A stretch of DNA of 64,000 nt from Noviluteimonas gilva (GCF_009740395.1 NZ_WOXT01000001.1:1298464-1362463); one strand, 5' to 3'. Numbered from the stretch's first letter, positions 20,203 through 29,579 are shown. Notes: generated from the letters alone by a model not told the origin. Translations and numbers: made by a program.

Positions 20203-21137
20203 CAGGGGGTGGTGCCTTCCGGAATGCGGTGGGGTTGGCCGGCGAGCGCCGCGTCGATCTCCGCGCGATCGCGCAGGTGTGCCAGGCGTTCGAGCCAGGC
20301 GTCCGACAGCAGGCGATGCCCGCGCAGCCAGTGCGCCACGATCCGCGGGCCATCTTCCCGGCTCCACAGCGCGCGCGCGGTGCGCAGCGTGATGGGCCGG
20401 CCGGTCGTGCGCAAGAGGTTGAACAGGTGGGATTTGCGCTGGGCGGGCGTCATCGCCCCGCGATACTTGCGCCAGACGCGCAGGACGCCCTTCCGGCGGC
20501 GGCTCGACGTGCTCACCCGCGCCCGCGCCGCCTGTGCGTGGACCACCTGCAGCGGCGCGGACAGGCCCACGCCGTCGCCCGCCTGCGCGGCGAGCCGGAT
20601 CCAGAGGTCGTAGTCCTGCGAGGCCGTCAGCGCTTCGTCGAAGCCGCCGCAGGCGATCACGTCGGCCTTGCGCGCGAGCACCTGGTTTCCGACGACATTG
20701 CGCCTGAGCAGCATGTCGTGGGTGATGCGCGCCGGCCGGCGGGCGAGGTGGCGCGTGCCGTCGTCGCGTTCGACCACGTCGGCCGCGGCCACGAAGCCGA
20801 CGCCCGGTTGCAGGGCTTCGACCAGTTGCCGAAGGCGATCGGGCAGCCACGCGTCGTCGTCGTCCAGGCCCGTGACCAGGTCGAAGCGCGCCTGCGCCAG
20901 CGCGAAGTTGCGTGCCGCCTGCGCACCGCGCGGCGCATCGAAATGGAAGGCGCGCACGCGCGGGTCGCCGGTGAAGGCATCCAACCACTCGCGCGTGCCA
21001 TCGCGCGAACCATCGTCGACGACGATCACTTCGAAATGCGGCCAGGTTTGCGCGAGCACCGAACGCAGCGCGCGTTCGAGGAGCGCACGTCGTTCGTGCG
21101 TCGGGATGTAGACGCTGACGAAGGTGGGCGCGCTCAT
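20202..21137 (-). CDS. Family 2 glycosyltransferase
   Basis: Predicted inverting GT-A glycosyltransferase, 311 residues. It opens VSVYIPTHERRALLERAL, with VDDGSRDGT and the metal-binding LDDDDAWLPDRL near residue 95. It lacks obvious membrane helices. Its ATG overlaps the flippase stop (ATGA) and its stop overlaps the glf ATG, so it is tightly embedded in the glycan operon. Given the neighbouring glf it could be a galactofuranosyltransferase, which is inference. Confidence 0.88.
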   Translation of the reverse strand: MSAPTFVSVYIPTHERRALLERALRSVLAQTWPHFEVIVVDDGSRDGTREWLDAFTGDPRVRAFHFDAPRGAQAARNFALAQARFDLVTGLDDDDAWLPDRLRQLVEALQPGVGFVAAADVVERDDGTRHLARRPARITHDMLLRRNVVGNQVLARKADVIACGGFDEALTASQDYDLWIRLAAQAGDGVGLSAPLQVVHAQAARARVSTSSRRRKGVLRVWRKYRGAMTPAQRKSHLFNLLRTTGRPITLRTARALWSREDGPRIVAHWLRGHRLLSDAWLERLAHLRDRAEIDAALAGQPHRIPEGTTP

Positions 21138-22591
21138 CGGCGCGCTCGCTGCGGCACGTGCGCCATCTCGCGGATCGCGAGCAACCACGGGCGATTGATG
21201 AGCGCGCTGAGGCCGAGATAGATCACGCCGCCGACGACGCCGCCGACCGCCATGCGCACCGTGCCGTGCGGCAATGCATGCGCCGCTGCCCACGCACCCG
21301 CGCCCGCGAGGAGCGCCGCGACGAGCGGGATCGTGATCTCGCGCAGATAGGCGCCGAAGGGCAAGGCGCACGAGGGATGCACCAGCCAGCGCCAGGTGGG
21401 CCACACCAGCAGCACTTGCGTGGCGACCACGGCGACCAACAGGCCGTCGAGGCCTTTGCTTTGCAGTCCGATCCAGTACGCGAGCGGGAACAGCACAAGC
21501 AGCACGAGATTCCAAACGAACGCGCGACGCGCCTTGCCGACGGCGTACAACACGCTGCCCGCCGGATTGCCGACTGACCGCAGCAATCCCCACACCGCGA
21601 ACACGCGCATCAAGCCCGCCGCATCGCGGAAGCGCTCGCCGTACAACAGCATCACGACTTCATCGGCGAACACGCCGATGAAAACGAACACGGGGAAATT
21701 CACCGATGCGGTCATGCGCATCGTCTTCGCATAGATGTCGGCGAGCGCGATCGGATCATTCTTGACACGCGACATCACCGGGAACGTCACGCGCGTGACG
21801 ACCTGGTTGATCATCATCGAAACGCGCAGGTTGAGATCGCGCGCCAGCGAATACAGGCCGAGCGTCGCGCTTCCGAGGAACCAGCCGCCGATGAAGATGT
21901 CGGATTGCCGCGTCAGCGTCGAGGCGGCGTTCTCGCCCATCATGTAGCCGCCGAAGCGCAGGAATGGCATCGCCTCCTGCAAGTCCATGTGGAAGGTCGG
22001 GCGGTGGCCGGCGGACAACCGGAGCCACGCGAGTGCGGCGCCGACGATGGCCGTCGCCAATGCACCCGCGACGAGTGCGAACACGCCCGCGTGCAGCCAC
22101 ACGGCGGCCACCACGCACGCGATGAAGCCCACGAGCGCCGCGGCCAGTTCGTTCTGCGCGGGCTTGGCGAACTCCAGTTCCTTCTCCGCGAGCACGTTGA
22201 ACTGCTGCCCCAGGCTGCTGACGAACAGGATCTGCGCGGTCCACGCCAGCACCCACGTCAGCGCGGGCAAGTCATAGAAGCGCGCGATGAACGGTGCCGA
22301 CACCACCACGAGGGTGGAAAGCGCGGCAGCCAGCAGTACGTTCAACCAATACAGCGACGAACGCGTGCGTTGGTCGACATGATCGAAGTGGATGATGCCG
22401 CGGCTGATGCCGAAGTCCGCCAGCACGCTCAACACGCCGAGCAGCGCCATCGTGATGGCCATCAGGCCGAAATCCGAAGGCGCTAAAAAGCGCGCCACGA
22501 CCACCACCTGCAACATCTGCAGGCCGCTGCGGCCAAGCGCGGAGACCGTCGTCCATCGGCCCGCGGAGATGGCGCGCGTGCGCAGCTTCAT
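21134..22591 (-). CDS. Lipopolysaccharide/oligosaccharide flippase (Wzx/MOP family)
   Basis: Polytopic inner-membrane protein of 485 residues with about 12-14 hydrophobic segments. It belongs to the MOP superfamily polysaccharide exporters that move undecaprenyl-linked oligosaccharides across the inner membrane. Conserved features include the N-terminal RWTTVSALGRSGLQMLQVVV and the central LGLYSLARDLNLRVSMMINQ segment. It overlaps the genes on both sides by ATGA. No Wzy polymerase or chain-length regulator was recognised, so the system may export a short unit. Confidence 0.87.
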   Translation of the reverse strand: MKLRTRAISAGRWTTVSALGRSGLQMLQVVVVARFLAPSDFGLMAITMALLGVLSVLADFGISRGIIHFDHVDQRTRSSLYWLNVLLAAALSTLVVVSAPFIARFYDLPALTWVLAWTAQILFVSSLGQQFNVLAEKELEFAKPAQNELAAALVGFIACVVAAVWLHAGVFALVAGALATAIVGAALAWLRLSAGHRPTFHMDLQEAMPFLRFGGYMMGENAASTLTRQSDIFIGGWFLGSATLGLYSLARDLNLRVSMMINQVVTRVTFPVMSRVKNDPIALADIYAKTMRMTASVNFPVFVFIGVFADEVVMLLYGERFRDAAGLMRVFAVWGLLRSVGNPAGSVLYAVGKARRAFVWNLVLLVLFPLAYWIGLQSKGLDGLLVAVVATQVLLVWPTWRWLVHPSCALPFGAYLREITIPLVAALLAGAGAWAAAHALPHGTVRMAVGGVVGGVIYLGLSALINRPWLLAIREMAHVPQRARR

Positions 22592-23265
22592 GGCTTGCGC
22601 GCCGTGACGAAATAGCCGGCCGTCTCACGATCCTCGTGCCAGACCCGATCCAGTTGCGGCGCGATCGCCTGCGCGAGCCACCAGAACACGATCAACGGCG
22701 CGCGCATCGCGGCGCGCATCCAGCGCGGACCGCGCGGCAGGCGTGCGAGTTGGTAGTTGAGCTTCAGCGTCCACATCGACCAGAAACCGGTGGTGTTGCG
22801 CACGACGATGTCGACGAACCCGGCCTTCTCCAACTGGTAGCGCAGCCCGTGGCGCGTGAAGCGCTGGTAATCCCACGGCGCTTCGTGCTCCCACCACTGG
22901 AACGGTGCGGACAGGGTGAGCTGCCCATCGTTGCGCAGGATCCGCGCGGCTTCGCGCAGCATCGTCCCCGGTTCGGCCAGGTGCTCGATGACTTCGAACG
23001 ACACCACGTGGTCGGCCATTGCGTCGGGCAAGGGCAACGGCTGATTGAGATCGGCGACGACATCCGCGCGCGAATCGTGCAGCGTGTTGGTCCAGTCCAC
23101 CCCGACGTACTCGCGCGCGTTGACCAGGATGTCGTCGCGAAACGGCGCGGTGCCGCAACCGAGATCCACGACCGTGCCCGTGATCGCCGGCAACCGTTCG
23201 CGAACGAGCGCGTTGATCGCTCGTTTCAGCAACCGGTTGTGCGCGAACGGGTCTTCCGAATACAT
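22588..23265 (-). CDS. Class I SAM-dependent methyltransferase
   Basis: Predicted 225-residue methyltransferase. Motif I is VVDLGCGTAPFRDDIL near residue 32, then VDWTNTL, and DHVVSFEVIEHL as the motif II region. A C-terminal half rich in aromatic and hydrophobic residues could associate with the membrane. It begins 3 bases after the previous stop and overlaps the flippase start. The target is probably a sugar or lipid-linked glycan, inferred from context only. Confidence 0.84.
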   Translation of the reverse strand: MYSEDPFAHNRLLKRAINALVRERLPAITGTVVDLGCGTAPFRDDILVNAREYVGVDWTNTLHDSRADVVADLNQPLPLPDAMADHVVSFEVIEHLAEPGTMLREAARILRNDGQLTLSAPFQWWEHEAPWDYQRFTRHGLRYQLEKAGFVDIVVRNTTGFWSMWTLKLNYQLARLPRGPRWMRAAMRAPLIVFWWLAQAIAPQLDRVWHEDRETAGYFVTARKP

Positions 23266-23268
23266 GGG

Positions 23269-23910
23269 TCAGGCGGCGACGCGGCGGTAGAAGTAGAAGT
23301 CGGCGAAGGAACTCACGCGGTTGTCGCCGGTGTCCGGATAGCGATTCGGCACATGCCGCTCGAGTGTCCATTCGCGCGCGTTGGCGTCGATCCAGTCCGT
23401 GAAGCGCCGGTGGCGCACGTGCGGCGAATCCGGAAGCTGCGGGCGATCGTCATTGGACGCGTAGATGCCGATGAACCGGCCGCCGGCATCGAACAAACGG
23501 CGCATGTACGCATCGAACACCGCGTCCTCCACCAGGTGGAAGATCACATCCAGCGACAGGGCGAGGTCGGCCTTGCGTCCATCGTACGCATCGACGCGTT
23601 CGAACGACTTGGTCGCGTCGGCCGCGAACTTGCTGCGGCAGATGTCCACGGCCCGCTGGCTGACGTCGTACCCGATGTAGGCCGGATACTGCGCCAACGT
23701 CAGCTGGTTGCCGTCGCCGCAACCGAATTCGATCACCGAGCGCACATCGTGCTCGCGCACGAAGGCGTTGAGGACCTCGGCCTTGAACTCGGCCAGGATC
23801 GAGTACGAGCCGGCGCCCGAGTTGCCGCCGGACCGGTATCGGCGTTCCCAGTAGGTCGCCGACGAATCGAATCGCGATCCGCGAAGGAAGCGCATCAACT
23901 TTGCAAACAT
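23269..23910 (-). CDS. Class I SAM-dependent methyltransferase
   Basis: Predicted 213-residue methyltransferase. The N-terminus (MFAKLMRFLRGSRFDSSATY) precedes a YWERRYRSGGNSG segment often seen in glycan-locus methyltransferases. Motif I is VIEFGCGDGNQLT, with ADLALSLDVIFHLVED later. The start overlaps the 3' end of the upstream glycosyltransferase by 16 bases. A second methyltransferase follows immediately; the two differ clearly in sequence. Confidence 0.83.
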   Translation of the reverse strand: MFAKLMRFLRGSRFDSSATYWERRYRSGGNSGAGSYSILAEFKAEVLNAFVREHDVRSVIEFGCGDGNQLTLAQYPAYIGYDVSQRAVDICRSKFAADATKSFERVDAYDGRKADLALSLDVIFHLVEDAVFDAYMRRLFDAGGRFIGIYASNDDRPQLPDSPHVRHRRFTDWIDANAREWTLERHVPNRYPDTGDNRVSSFADFYFYRRVAA

Positions 23911-25067
23911 TGCATGACTCCGGGTTGCACCTGCGTTGCGTTGGCGACGTGGTCGTAGACCGCCTCCAGGGCAGGTGTCAGCGAATCGATATCGAAGGTC
24001 TCCCGCACGAAGGCAGGGGCGCGCTGCGACATGTGGTTGGCCAGCGCGTCGTCGGACAGCAGCGTCGCGAGCGCCGTGGCGAGCGCATCGACATCGCGCT
24101 CGGAAAACGAGAATCCGGTCGTGCCTTCGACCAGTCCTTCGACTGCCCCGCCGCGCGCCGAGGTCACCACCGGCACGCCGCAGGCCTGGGCTTCGAGCAG
24201 GACCATGCCGAAGCCCTCCGCATCGCCGCTGGCGGCGACGATGCTCGGCAGGCAGAACACGCGGGCAGACGCGAGTTGCGCACGCACACCGACATCGTCG
24301 AGCGTGCCGAGGAATTCGGTGGGAACCGCGAGGTCGCTCGCGAGCGCGGCCAGTGTCGCGCGCAACGGTCCGTCGCCGACGATCGCCAGCGTCGCATCGG
24401 GCAAGCGGGCGCGCACGCGCGCCATCGCTTCGATCAGGTAGCGCACGCCTTTCTTTTCCACAAGGCGGCCCACGAAAAGCACGCGACGCGGGCGTTGCCC
24501 GGCCAACGTTCCGGCAGGCGTGAACTTGCGAACGTCGATGCCGATCCTGCGCGTCACGATTTTCTCGGGCGGCATGCCCAAGGTGATCGCATGCGCGCGA
24601 ATGGCATCTGAGACGGCAATGAATCCGACCCGCGGCTCGCGAAACAGTCGCGCTAGCCGGGCGGGGTAGGGAATTCGCGTCAACCCACCGCGCCCACTCC
24701 ACCACCAACCCTTGCGGGTGGTGATGTCGTATCCGTGCAGCGTGACGAGCATCGGCAGGCCCGCGCGCTTCACCGAAGGCCAGGCATCCACGGCATCCAG
24801 GCCGAAGTGCACGTGCACGAGATCGGCATGGGCCTCGAACGTTTCGACCAGCCCGCGATCCGCGACGCCCAAGCGTTGGCGGAGGCGCCGTTGCGACGCG
24901 CCGCCGCCCGGAAGCCGGACGTCCATGCCCGACAGGTCCAGGCCATCGCGCACGCGGAAGTTGCCGACCAGCGTCGGCTTCCACGCGCGCAAGGCCCTGG
25001 CCTGGTCGCGGACGAACGTCTCCGAACGCGGGAGCAGCACGTTGCGATAGATGGCGACCCGATTCAC
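23895..25067 (-). CDS. Family 4 glycosyltransferase
   Basis: Predicted GT-B glycosyltransferase of about 390 residues. The start NRVAIYRNVLLPRSETFVRD is typical of one GT4 subgroup. The donor domain has LFVGRLVEKKGVRYLIEAM and EGFGMVLLEAQACGVPVVTS. I chose the GTG at 25067 because it begins the conserved block; an in-frame GTG at 25079 adds four residues and is the alternative. It sits about 25 bases after the upstream membrane-protein gene in the same operon-like run. Confidence 0.85.
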   Translation of the reverse strand: MNRVAIYRNVLLPRSETFVRDQARALRAWKPTLVGNFRVRDGLDLSGMDVRLPGGGASQRRLRQRLGVADRGLVETFEAHADLVHVHFGLDAVDAWPSVKRAGLPMLVTLHGYDITTRKGWWWSGRGGLTRIPYPARLARLFREPRVGFIAVSDAIRAHAITLGMPPEKIVTRRIGIDVRKFTPAGTLAGQRPRRVLFVGRLVEKKGVRYLIEAMARVRARLPDATLAIVGDGPLRATLAALASDLAVPTEFLGTLDDVGVRAQLASARVFCLPSIVAASGDAEGFGMVLLEAQACGVPVVTSARGGAVEGLVEGTTGFSFSERDVDALATALATLLSDDALANHMSQRAPAFVRETFDIDSLTPALEAVYDHVANATQVQPGVMQCLQS

Positions 25068-25091
25068 TTGAAACCCCACGCCTCCCGTCGA

Positions 25092-27020
25092 TCAGCGCGT
25101 GGACGAGTGTGCGGGGGCACCCGGGGAAAGTCCAAGGCGCCGCTCCAGTTCCATGGCAGCCGCCTCGTTCTCCCCGAAGCGCCCGAGCTCGCGCAGCGCC
25201 GCGATTTCCCGGAGCGCGGCATCGCGCTTGCCCAGCGCGATCTGGACCTTGGCCAGGTTGACCCGGTATTGCGACTCGTTTGGACGCATGGGGACGACGC
25301 CTTCGAACAGCTTCAACGCACGCTCGGATTCACGGAGCACGTTGAGCGTGTAATCCGCATACATCGTCTGCATGTCGGGATTCGGGCGCGTGAGCGCCGC
25401 TTCGAACATGTCGACCATGTGCCGTTCCGAGAAGTCGCATTCGCGGCTGCGCGCGCAACGCATGATGCTGCCGACGGCATTGACTTCCTGCGGGCCGATC
25501 GGGCCTTTGCGCAGGCGTGCGGTCATGTCGGTCCACCACGCTTCTTTTTGCGGCAGGTTCGCGTGTGCGGCCAGCAACAGGAGGGCGCTGTGCGGGAGGA
25601 TGCCGCTCTTCGGCAACGCGATCGCGCGCTCGAGTTCCTTGACGGCGGGCTCGACGTACGGCGAGTCGGGCTTGTACTGCGATGCGATCACCAGCATGCG
25701 GCCGTAGCCGTACGTCGAACGCGGCGACTCCGGGCGCTTGTGCGCTTCGCTCGCGGCGAAGCGCAGCGGGTGGGACCATTCGCGCGCACGCAGGTGCGTC
25801 GTTGCGCCGTAACCCAGCACCAACAGGATCGCGACCAGTGCACCGACGCGCCGCAGGTTGTCGCGCGGCAGGAGCAGCAGCAGGTCGGCGAGCACCATCA
25901 GCACGCCCACCGAGGCGAAGTAGTTGCGATGTTCGTACACCAGTTCCAGCGGCACGACGGTCGCGGTCAGTGCCTGCGCGGCGAGGAACCACAGGATGCC
26001 GAGCGCCATGAGCGGGCGGCGCGCACGCAGCCACCACGCGAAGGCCGCGAGCGCGGCGAGACCGAGCAGCGAATACAAAGTCGATGGCGGCGACATCCAT
26101 CCGCGCGAGACGACGTAATCGTCGTGGTACAGCGTCAGTTCTCGAAGCGGTGGTGCCACGGTCCAGCGCAGGTAGTCGACGAGGACGCGGCCTTCGGTCA
26201 GCAGCCGCTCGACGAGCGTGAAGTCGCGGGTGATGAACGCGCGTGGCGCAGTCACGCGCGGGAATAGCCAGAACAGTCCGGCGACCAGCGGCAACCACAA
26301 CACCGCCGCGAACAACTTGCGCACGTCGCCCTTCTGCGGCGAATTGCGCAGCGCCGGGATGCAGGCTTCGGCGAGCCATGCGTAGAGCGGCAACAGCACC
26401 GCCGACTCCTTGCACAGGATGCCGAGCGCCGTGCAGCCGAACAGGCCCGCGGCGATCCACCAGCGCCCGCTTTCGCCCGCCAGTTGCCGCTGCCGGCCGA
26501 TCAGGTACAGCCACAGGCCCGCGAACACGAACGTATGCGCCAGGCTCTCCATCCGCTGCACGATGTACAGCACGCTCATCGTGTTGATCGGATGCACCGC
26601 CCACGCGACGGCGACGAAGGCGGCGGCCCACGTGCGGCGCCGCGCATCGACACCGGGCGCGGCGAGTGCGAACAACAACTGCACCAGGCCCAGCACCAGC
26701 AGCGCATTGATGCCGTGGATGACGACGTTGGTCGCCTTCATCGCGACTGGATCCATGCCCGCGAAATACGTGTTGACCGCGAAGCTGAGCATCGCGATCG
26801 GGCGCTGCAGGCTGCCGGCATCCGACGAGAACGCCGCCGCGCGCCACGCAGGCCCGTCCAGCGTGTCGATCTTGAGCGTCGGGTTCTCCACGATGTTGGG
26901 GTAATCGTCGAACACGAAGCCGCCGAACAGACCGGGCCAGTAGATCGCGAGCACGAGCAGCGGCAGCGCGATGCACACGAGCCATTTGCGGTTGAAGGCG
27001 GGGAAACGCATCTGTGTCAT
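25092..27020 (-). CDS. GT-C-like polytopic membrane protein with C-terminal TPR region
   Basis: A 642-residue protein with about ten hydrophobic segments, then a soluble helical C-terminal region from about residue 440 that looks like TPR repeats (LFEGVVPMRPNESQYRVNLA). The first external loop carries GGFVFDDYPNI, an Asp-Asp motif resembling the catalytic acidic motif of GT-C enzymes. Later motifs are LYIVQRMESL and LELVYEHRNYF. A paralogue lies immediately upstream. Membrane proteins of this sort beside pilA suggest pilin O-glycosylation, but neither sugar nor acceptor is proved. The ATG chosen overlaps the previous stop (ATGA); an ATG 6 bases upstream is equally possible. Confidence 0.7.
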   Translation of the reverse strand: MTQMRFPAFNRKWLVCIALPLLVLAIYWPGLFGGFVFDDYPNIVENPTLKIDTLDGPAWRAAAFSSDAGSLQRPIAMLSFAVNTYFAGMDPVAMKATNVVIHGINALLVLGLVQLLFALAAPGVDARRRTWAAAFVAVAWAVHPINTMSVLYIVQRMESLAHTFVFAGLWLYLIGRQRQLAGESGRWWIAAGLFGCTALGILCKESAVLLPLYAWLAEACIPALRNSPQKGDVRKLFAAVLWLPLVAGLFWLFPRVTAPRAFITRDFTLVERLLTEGRVLVDYLRWTVAPPLRELTLYHDDYVVSRGWMSPPSTLYSLLGLAALAAFAWWLRARRPLMALGILWFLAAQALTATVVPLELVYEHRNYFASVGVLMVLADLLLLLPRDNLRRVGALVAILLVLGYGATTHLRAREWSHPLRFAASEAHKRPESPRSTYGYGRMLVIASQYKPDSPYVEPAVKELERAIALPKSGILPHSALLLLAAHANLPQKEAWWTDMTARLRKGPIGPQEVNAVGSIMRCARSRECDFSERHMVDMFEAALTRPNPDMQTMYADYTLNVLRESERALKLFEGVVPMRPNESQYRVNLAKVQIALGKRDAALREIAALRELGRFGENEAAAMELERRLGLSPGAPAHSSTR

Positions 27021-29011
27021 CGGCATTGGGTGGCGCCGTGTTGGCGCAGATCGTCGTCGAGGGTGGTGCGCATGTGCACGAGTGCGTTGGTCCAGTAACG
27101 CTGCTTGTGCAGCACCGTTTCGTGGAGCATGGACATCGCGCCGGTCGCGCGCGCGAGGTGCGGGATAGAGTCGCGGGCTTGCAGCGCTGCGAGATGATCC
27201 AGGTGGTCGCGCGCCTGCGCGTAGCAACCGGCGGAGGCGAGCATCGCGGCTTGTTGCAATGCGGCCTGCGGGGTGGGCCACGCGTCGAGCGCGCGGTCGA
27301 ATTCGATGAGCGCCGCGTCGGGCTCGCGGCGCGTGAGCGCGAGATCGCCGGCGATCGAATGCAGTTCCTGCTGGCGCGGGGGCGCGGCGAAGCGCGGATT
27401 CGCGCGCGCGGCGGCGATCCAGGTGTCGACGGCCTCGAGATTCAGGCCACGACACGCGCGCGTCCGCGCGAGGTTCAGCGCGTCGGCCAGCCACGTCACT
27501 ACCAGGGCGTCGCCTTCCGTCGCGTTGCGCAGCGCGTAGCTGACGGCATCGACCTGGCTGTGCCTGAGCCCGCGGGCGGCGCAACGTGCATCGGCCAAGT
27601 TCACCGCGAGCTGCAGGTCGGCGGGGTGTTTTTCGGAGAGGGGTTGCAGCCGTGCGATGGCGAGGTCCGGACGACCGGCGCGCATTTCGAAGATCGCCGC
27701 GGTGGCCTGCGCGCGCGAGGACGCGGGATTCGTGCGCGCCCACAGGGCCGCCATCTCATCCTGTCGGGCCCACAGCGATGCGCGTTGCCAGGTGATCGTC
27801 GCGAGTCCGCCGAACATCAGCACGACGATCGCGATGCGCGCGCCCGCCGGAATCTTCCAGCGCATCAGCGCGCGGCCGATCGGCCAGCCGAGCAGCAGCG
27901 CCGGCAGGTAGTTGCGATGCTCGTAGTACAACTCCAGCGCCAAAATCGTGGATTCGATCAGGTGCCCGGCGAAGAAGAACAACAGCGCGCACGCGAACAC
28001 CGGTGCGCGGCGACGCAGCGCGAATGCCGTGGCGACCAGGGCGAGCACGAAGACGATCGCAAGCCAGGTCGACGCCGGCGACGCCAGGCCGGTCGATGCG
28101 ACGTACGCATCGTTGTACAAACCGGTCGACAGCACGCGTGGCACTGCGAGCAACTGCAGGTAGTCGACAAGTACGCGCGGTTCGGTGAGCAGCCGTTGCG
28201 CAACGGTCCATGGGCGCGAGGCGAGGTCGACGTGCATGGCCGGCAGCTTCGAAAGCAACCAACCGAAGATGAGCACGCTGGGCAGGATCAGCATCACCGC
28301 GCGCAATGCGCGGAGCCGCAGCGTGGATTGGGTTGGATCGTTCCGGCGCAGGATCACCGAATCGATGACCCACGCAAGCACCGGCAACAACGCACCGTTC
28401 GCTTTGCTGGCCACGGCGAGCACGGTGCAAGCACCGAATACGACCACCATCCAAAGCAATGCGGTGCGTGGCGAGTCAGTGAGCCGCGCGCGCCCATGCA
28501 CCCACGCCAACAACCCGAGCAGCGTGAACGTTGCCGGCAACATCGCTTCGCGCTGCACGATGTACAGCGTCGTCGACACGAACAACGGATGCAGCACCCA
28601 CAGGCCCGCACCGACCAGGGCAGCGCCGTCGCGCGTGCGTGCATCGTCGGCAAGGCGGCCGCCGAGGACGCGCAGCAGCACGAACAACAGCGCGCCATTC
28701 AGCAGGTGCAACACCAGGTTCGTGCGCAGGAAGGGTGCAGCGTCCGTTGGCCAGTCGCGCGCATCGATCAGGAACGTCAGCAGCGAGAACGGGCGCCCGG
28801 TGGGATCGGCGAATCCGGAGGTGATGTAGCGCCAGAAGGCCGGTGCATCGACGATCGGCCCGTACTTGCCCAGCGCGGGCAGGTTGACCAGGTCGTCGAA
28901 CAGGAATCCGCCCGACAGCCCCGGCCGATAGGCCAGGAAGGCAAGAAGCAGGACACCGGCGAAGGCCAGCGGGGCCAGGTGGTCCTGCAGTCGGGACGAG
29001 CGAGGGGTCAT
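27017..29011 (-). CDS. GT-C-like polytopic membrane protein, paralogue of the next gene
   Basis: A 664-residue integral membrane protein with about ten hydrophobic segments and a helical C-terminal part from about residue 430. It shares with its downstream neighbour GGFLFDDLVNL in the first loop, LYIVQREAML, LTEPRVLVDYLQ and LELYYEHRNYL. The two are therefore an ancient tandem duplication rather than a recent copy. It is the first gene of the nine-gene minus-strand run, about 90 bases downstream of the second pilin gene and separated from it by a terminator. Pilin glycosyltransferase is the leading guess. Confidence 0.7.
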   Translation of the reverse strand: MTPRSSRLQDHLAPLAFAGVLLLAFLAYRPGLSGGFLFDDLVNLPALGKYGPIVDAPAFWRYITSGFADPTGRPFSLLTFLIDARDWPTDAAPFLRTNLVLHLLNGALLFVLLRVLGGRLADDARTRDGAALVGAGLWVLHPLFVSTTLYIVQREAMLPATFTLLGLLAWVHGRARLTDSPRTALLWMVVVFGACTVLAVASKANGALLPVLAWVIDSVILRRNDPTQSTLRLRALRAVMLILPSVLIFGWLLSKLPAMHVDLASRPWTVAQRLLTEPRVLVDYLQLLAVPRVLSTGLYNDAYVASTGLASPASTWLAIVFVLALVATAFALRRRAPVFACALLFFFAGHLIESTILALELYYEHRNYLPALLLGWPIGRALMRWKIPAGARIAIVVLMFGGLATITWQRASLWARQDEMAALWARTNPASSRAQATAAIFEMRAGRPDLAIARLQPLSEKHPADLQLAVNLADARCAARGLRHSQVDAVSYALRNATEGDALVVTWLADALNLARTRACRGLNLEAVDTWIAAARANPRFAAPPRQQELHSIAGDLALTRREPDAALIEFDRALDAWPTPQAALQQAAMLASAGCYAQARDHLDHLAALQARDSIPHLARATGAMSMLHETVLHKQRYWTNALVHMRTTLDDDLRQHGATQCR

Positions 29012-29051
29012 GCGGCGCCTGTGGAACGCCGCTTTCGGCGCAGGCGCATCC

Positions 29052-29082
29052 TAACGAAACCCCGTCGCCGGCGGCGACGGGG
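29052..29082 (-). terminator. Intrinsic terminator after the second pilin gene
   Basis: On the minus strand CCCCGTCGCC pairs with GGCGACGGGG around a 3-base loop (29060-29082), followed by TTTCGTT. It would separate the abundant pilin transcript from the membrane-protein genes downstream, with some read-through as the likely way those genes are expressed. Confidence 0.6.
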
Positions 29083-29099
29083 CGCAAGCAGAAATCAGA

Positions 29100-29531
29100 T
29101 CAGTGACGGCAGATCGGCGGGACGTACTTCTCGCTGAGCGTGTTGGAGCGGTTGCAGACCCACTCGATGCTGCCCGTGTGGATGATGGGCGAGAAGATCA
29201 GGTGCTGCCCCTGGATGTTCGCGTGCGAAGTGCCACCGAACGTGACGTCGATGATGCCGTTGGACGCATCGAGCTGGCTCACGTAACGACCCGAGATGGA
29301 GACCGGAGTGGCCAGGCCGAAGGACTGGTTGTCGGTGCCGAAGCGCCCGAGGTTCTGGTAGTACTCGGCGATCGACGACTTGACGCCGTCGGCCAGGGAC
29401 GCGCCTTCGGAGACCTGCGCGCGGATCGCGTAATCCTGGTACTGCGCGATCGCGATGGCCGCCAGGATCGCGATGATCGCGACGACGATCATCAGTTCGA
29501 TCAAGGTAAAGCCGGAATGCTGGGATTTCAT
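29100..29531 (-). CDS. pilA: Type IV pilin (second copy)
   Basis: Major-type type IVa pilin, 143 residues. It has a short leader MKSQHSG cut before [18 protein letters not shown], with Glu at mature position 5. The C-terminal disulphide loop is C-x14-C (WVCN ... PPIC). The ATG chosen gives a canonical 7-residue leader; a longer frame upstream is not credible. GGGGGG precedes it. It shares an almost identical N-terminus with the first pilin but differs strongly after about residue 60. It has its own sigma-54 type promoter and terminator. Confidence 0.93.
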   Translation of the reverse strand: MKSQHSGFTLIELMIVVAIIAILAAIAIAQYQDYAIRAQVSEGASLADGVKSSIAEYYQNLGRFGTDNQSFGLATPVSISGRYVSQLDASNGIIDVTFGGTSHANIQGQHLIFSPIIHTGSIEWVCNRSNTLSEKYVPPICRH

Positions 29532-29579
29532 GCGGCGCCCCCCCGGGCATGAATGCGTGAGGTGTCTAACCGGTACGAC

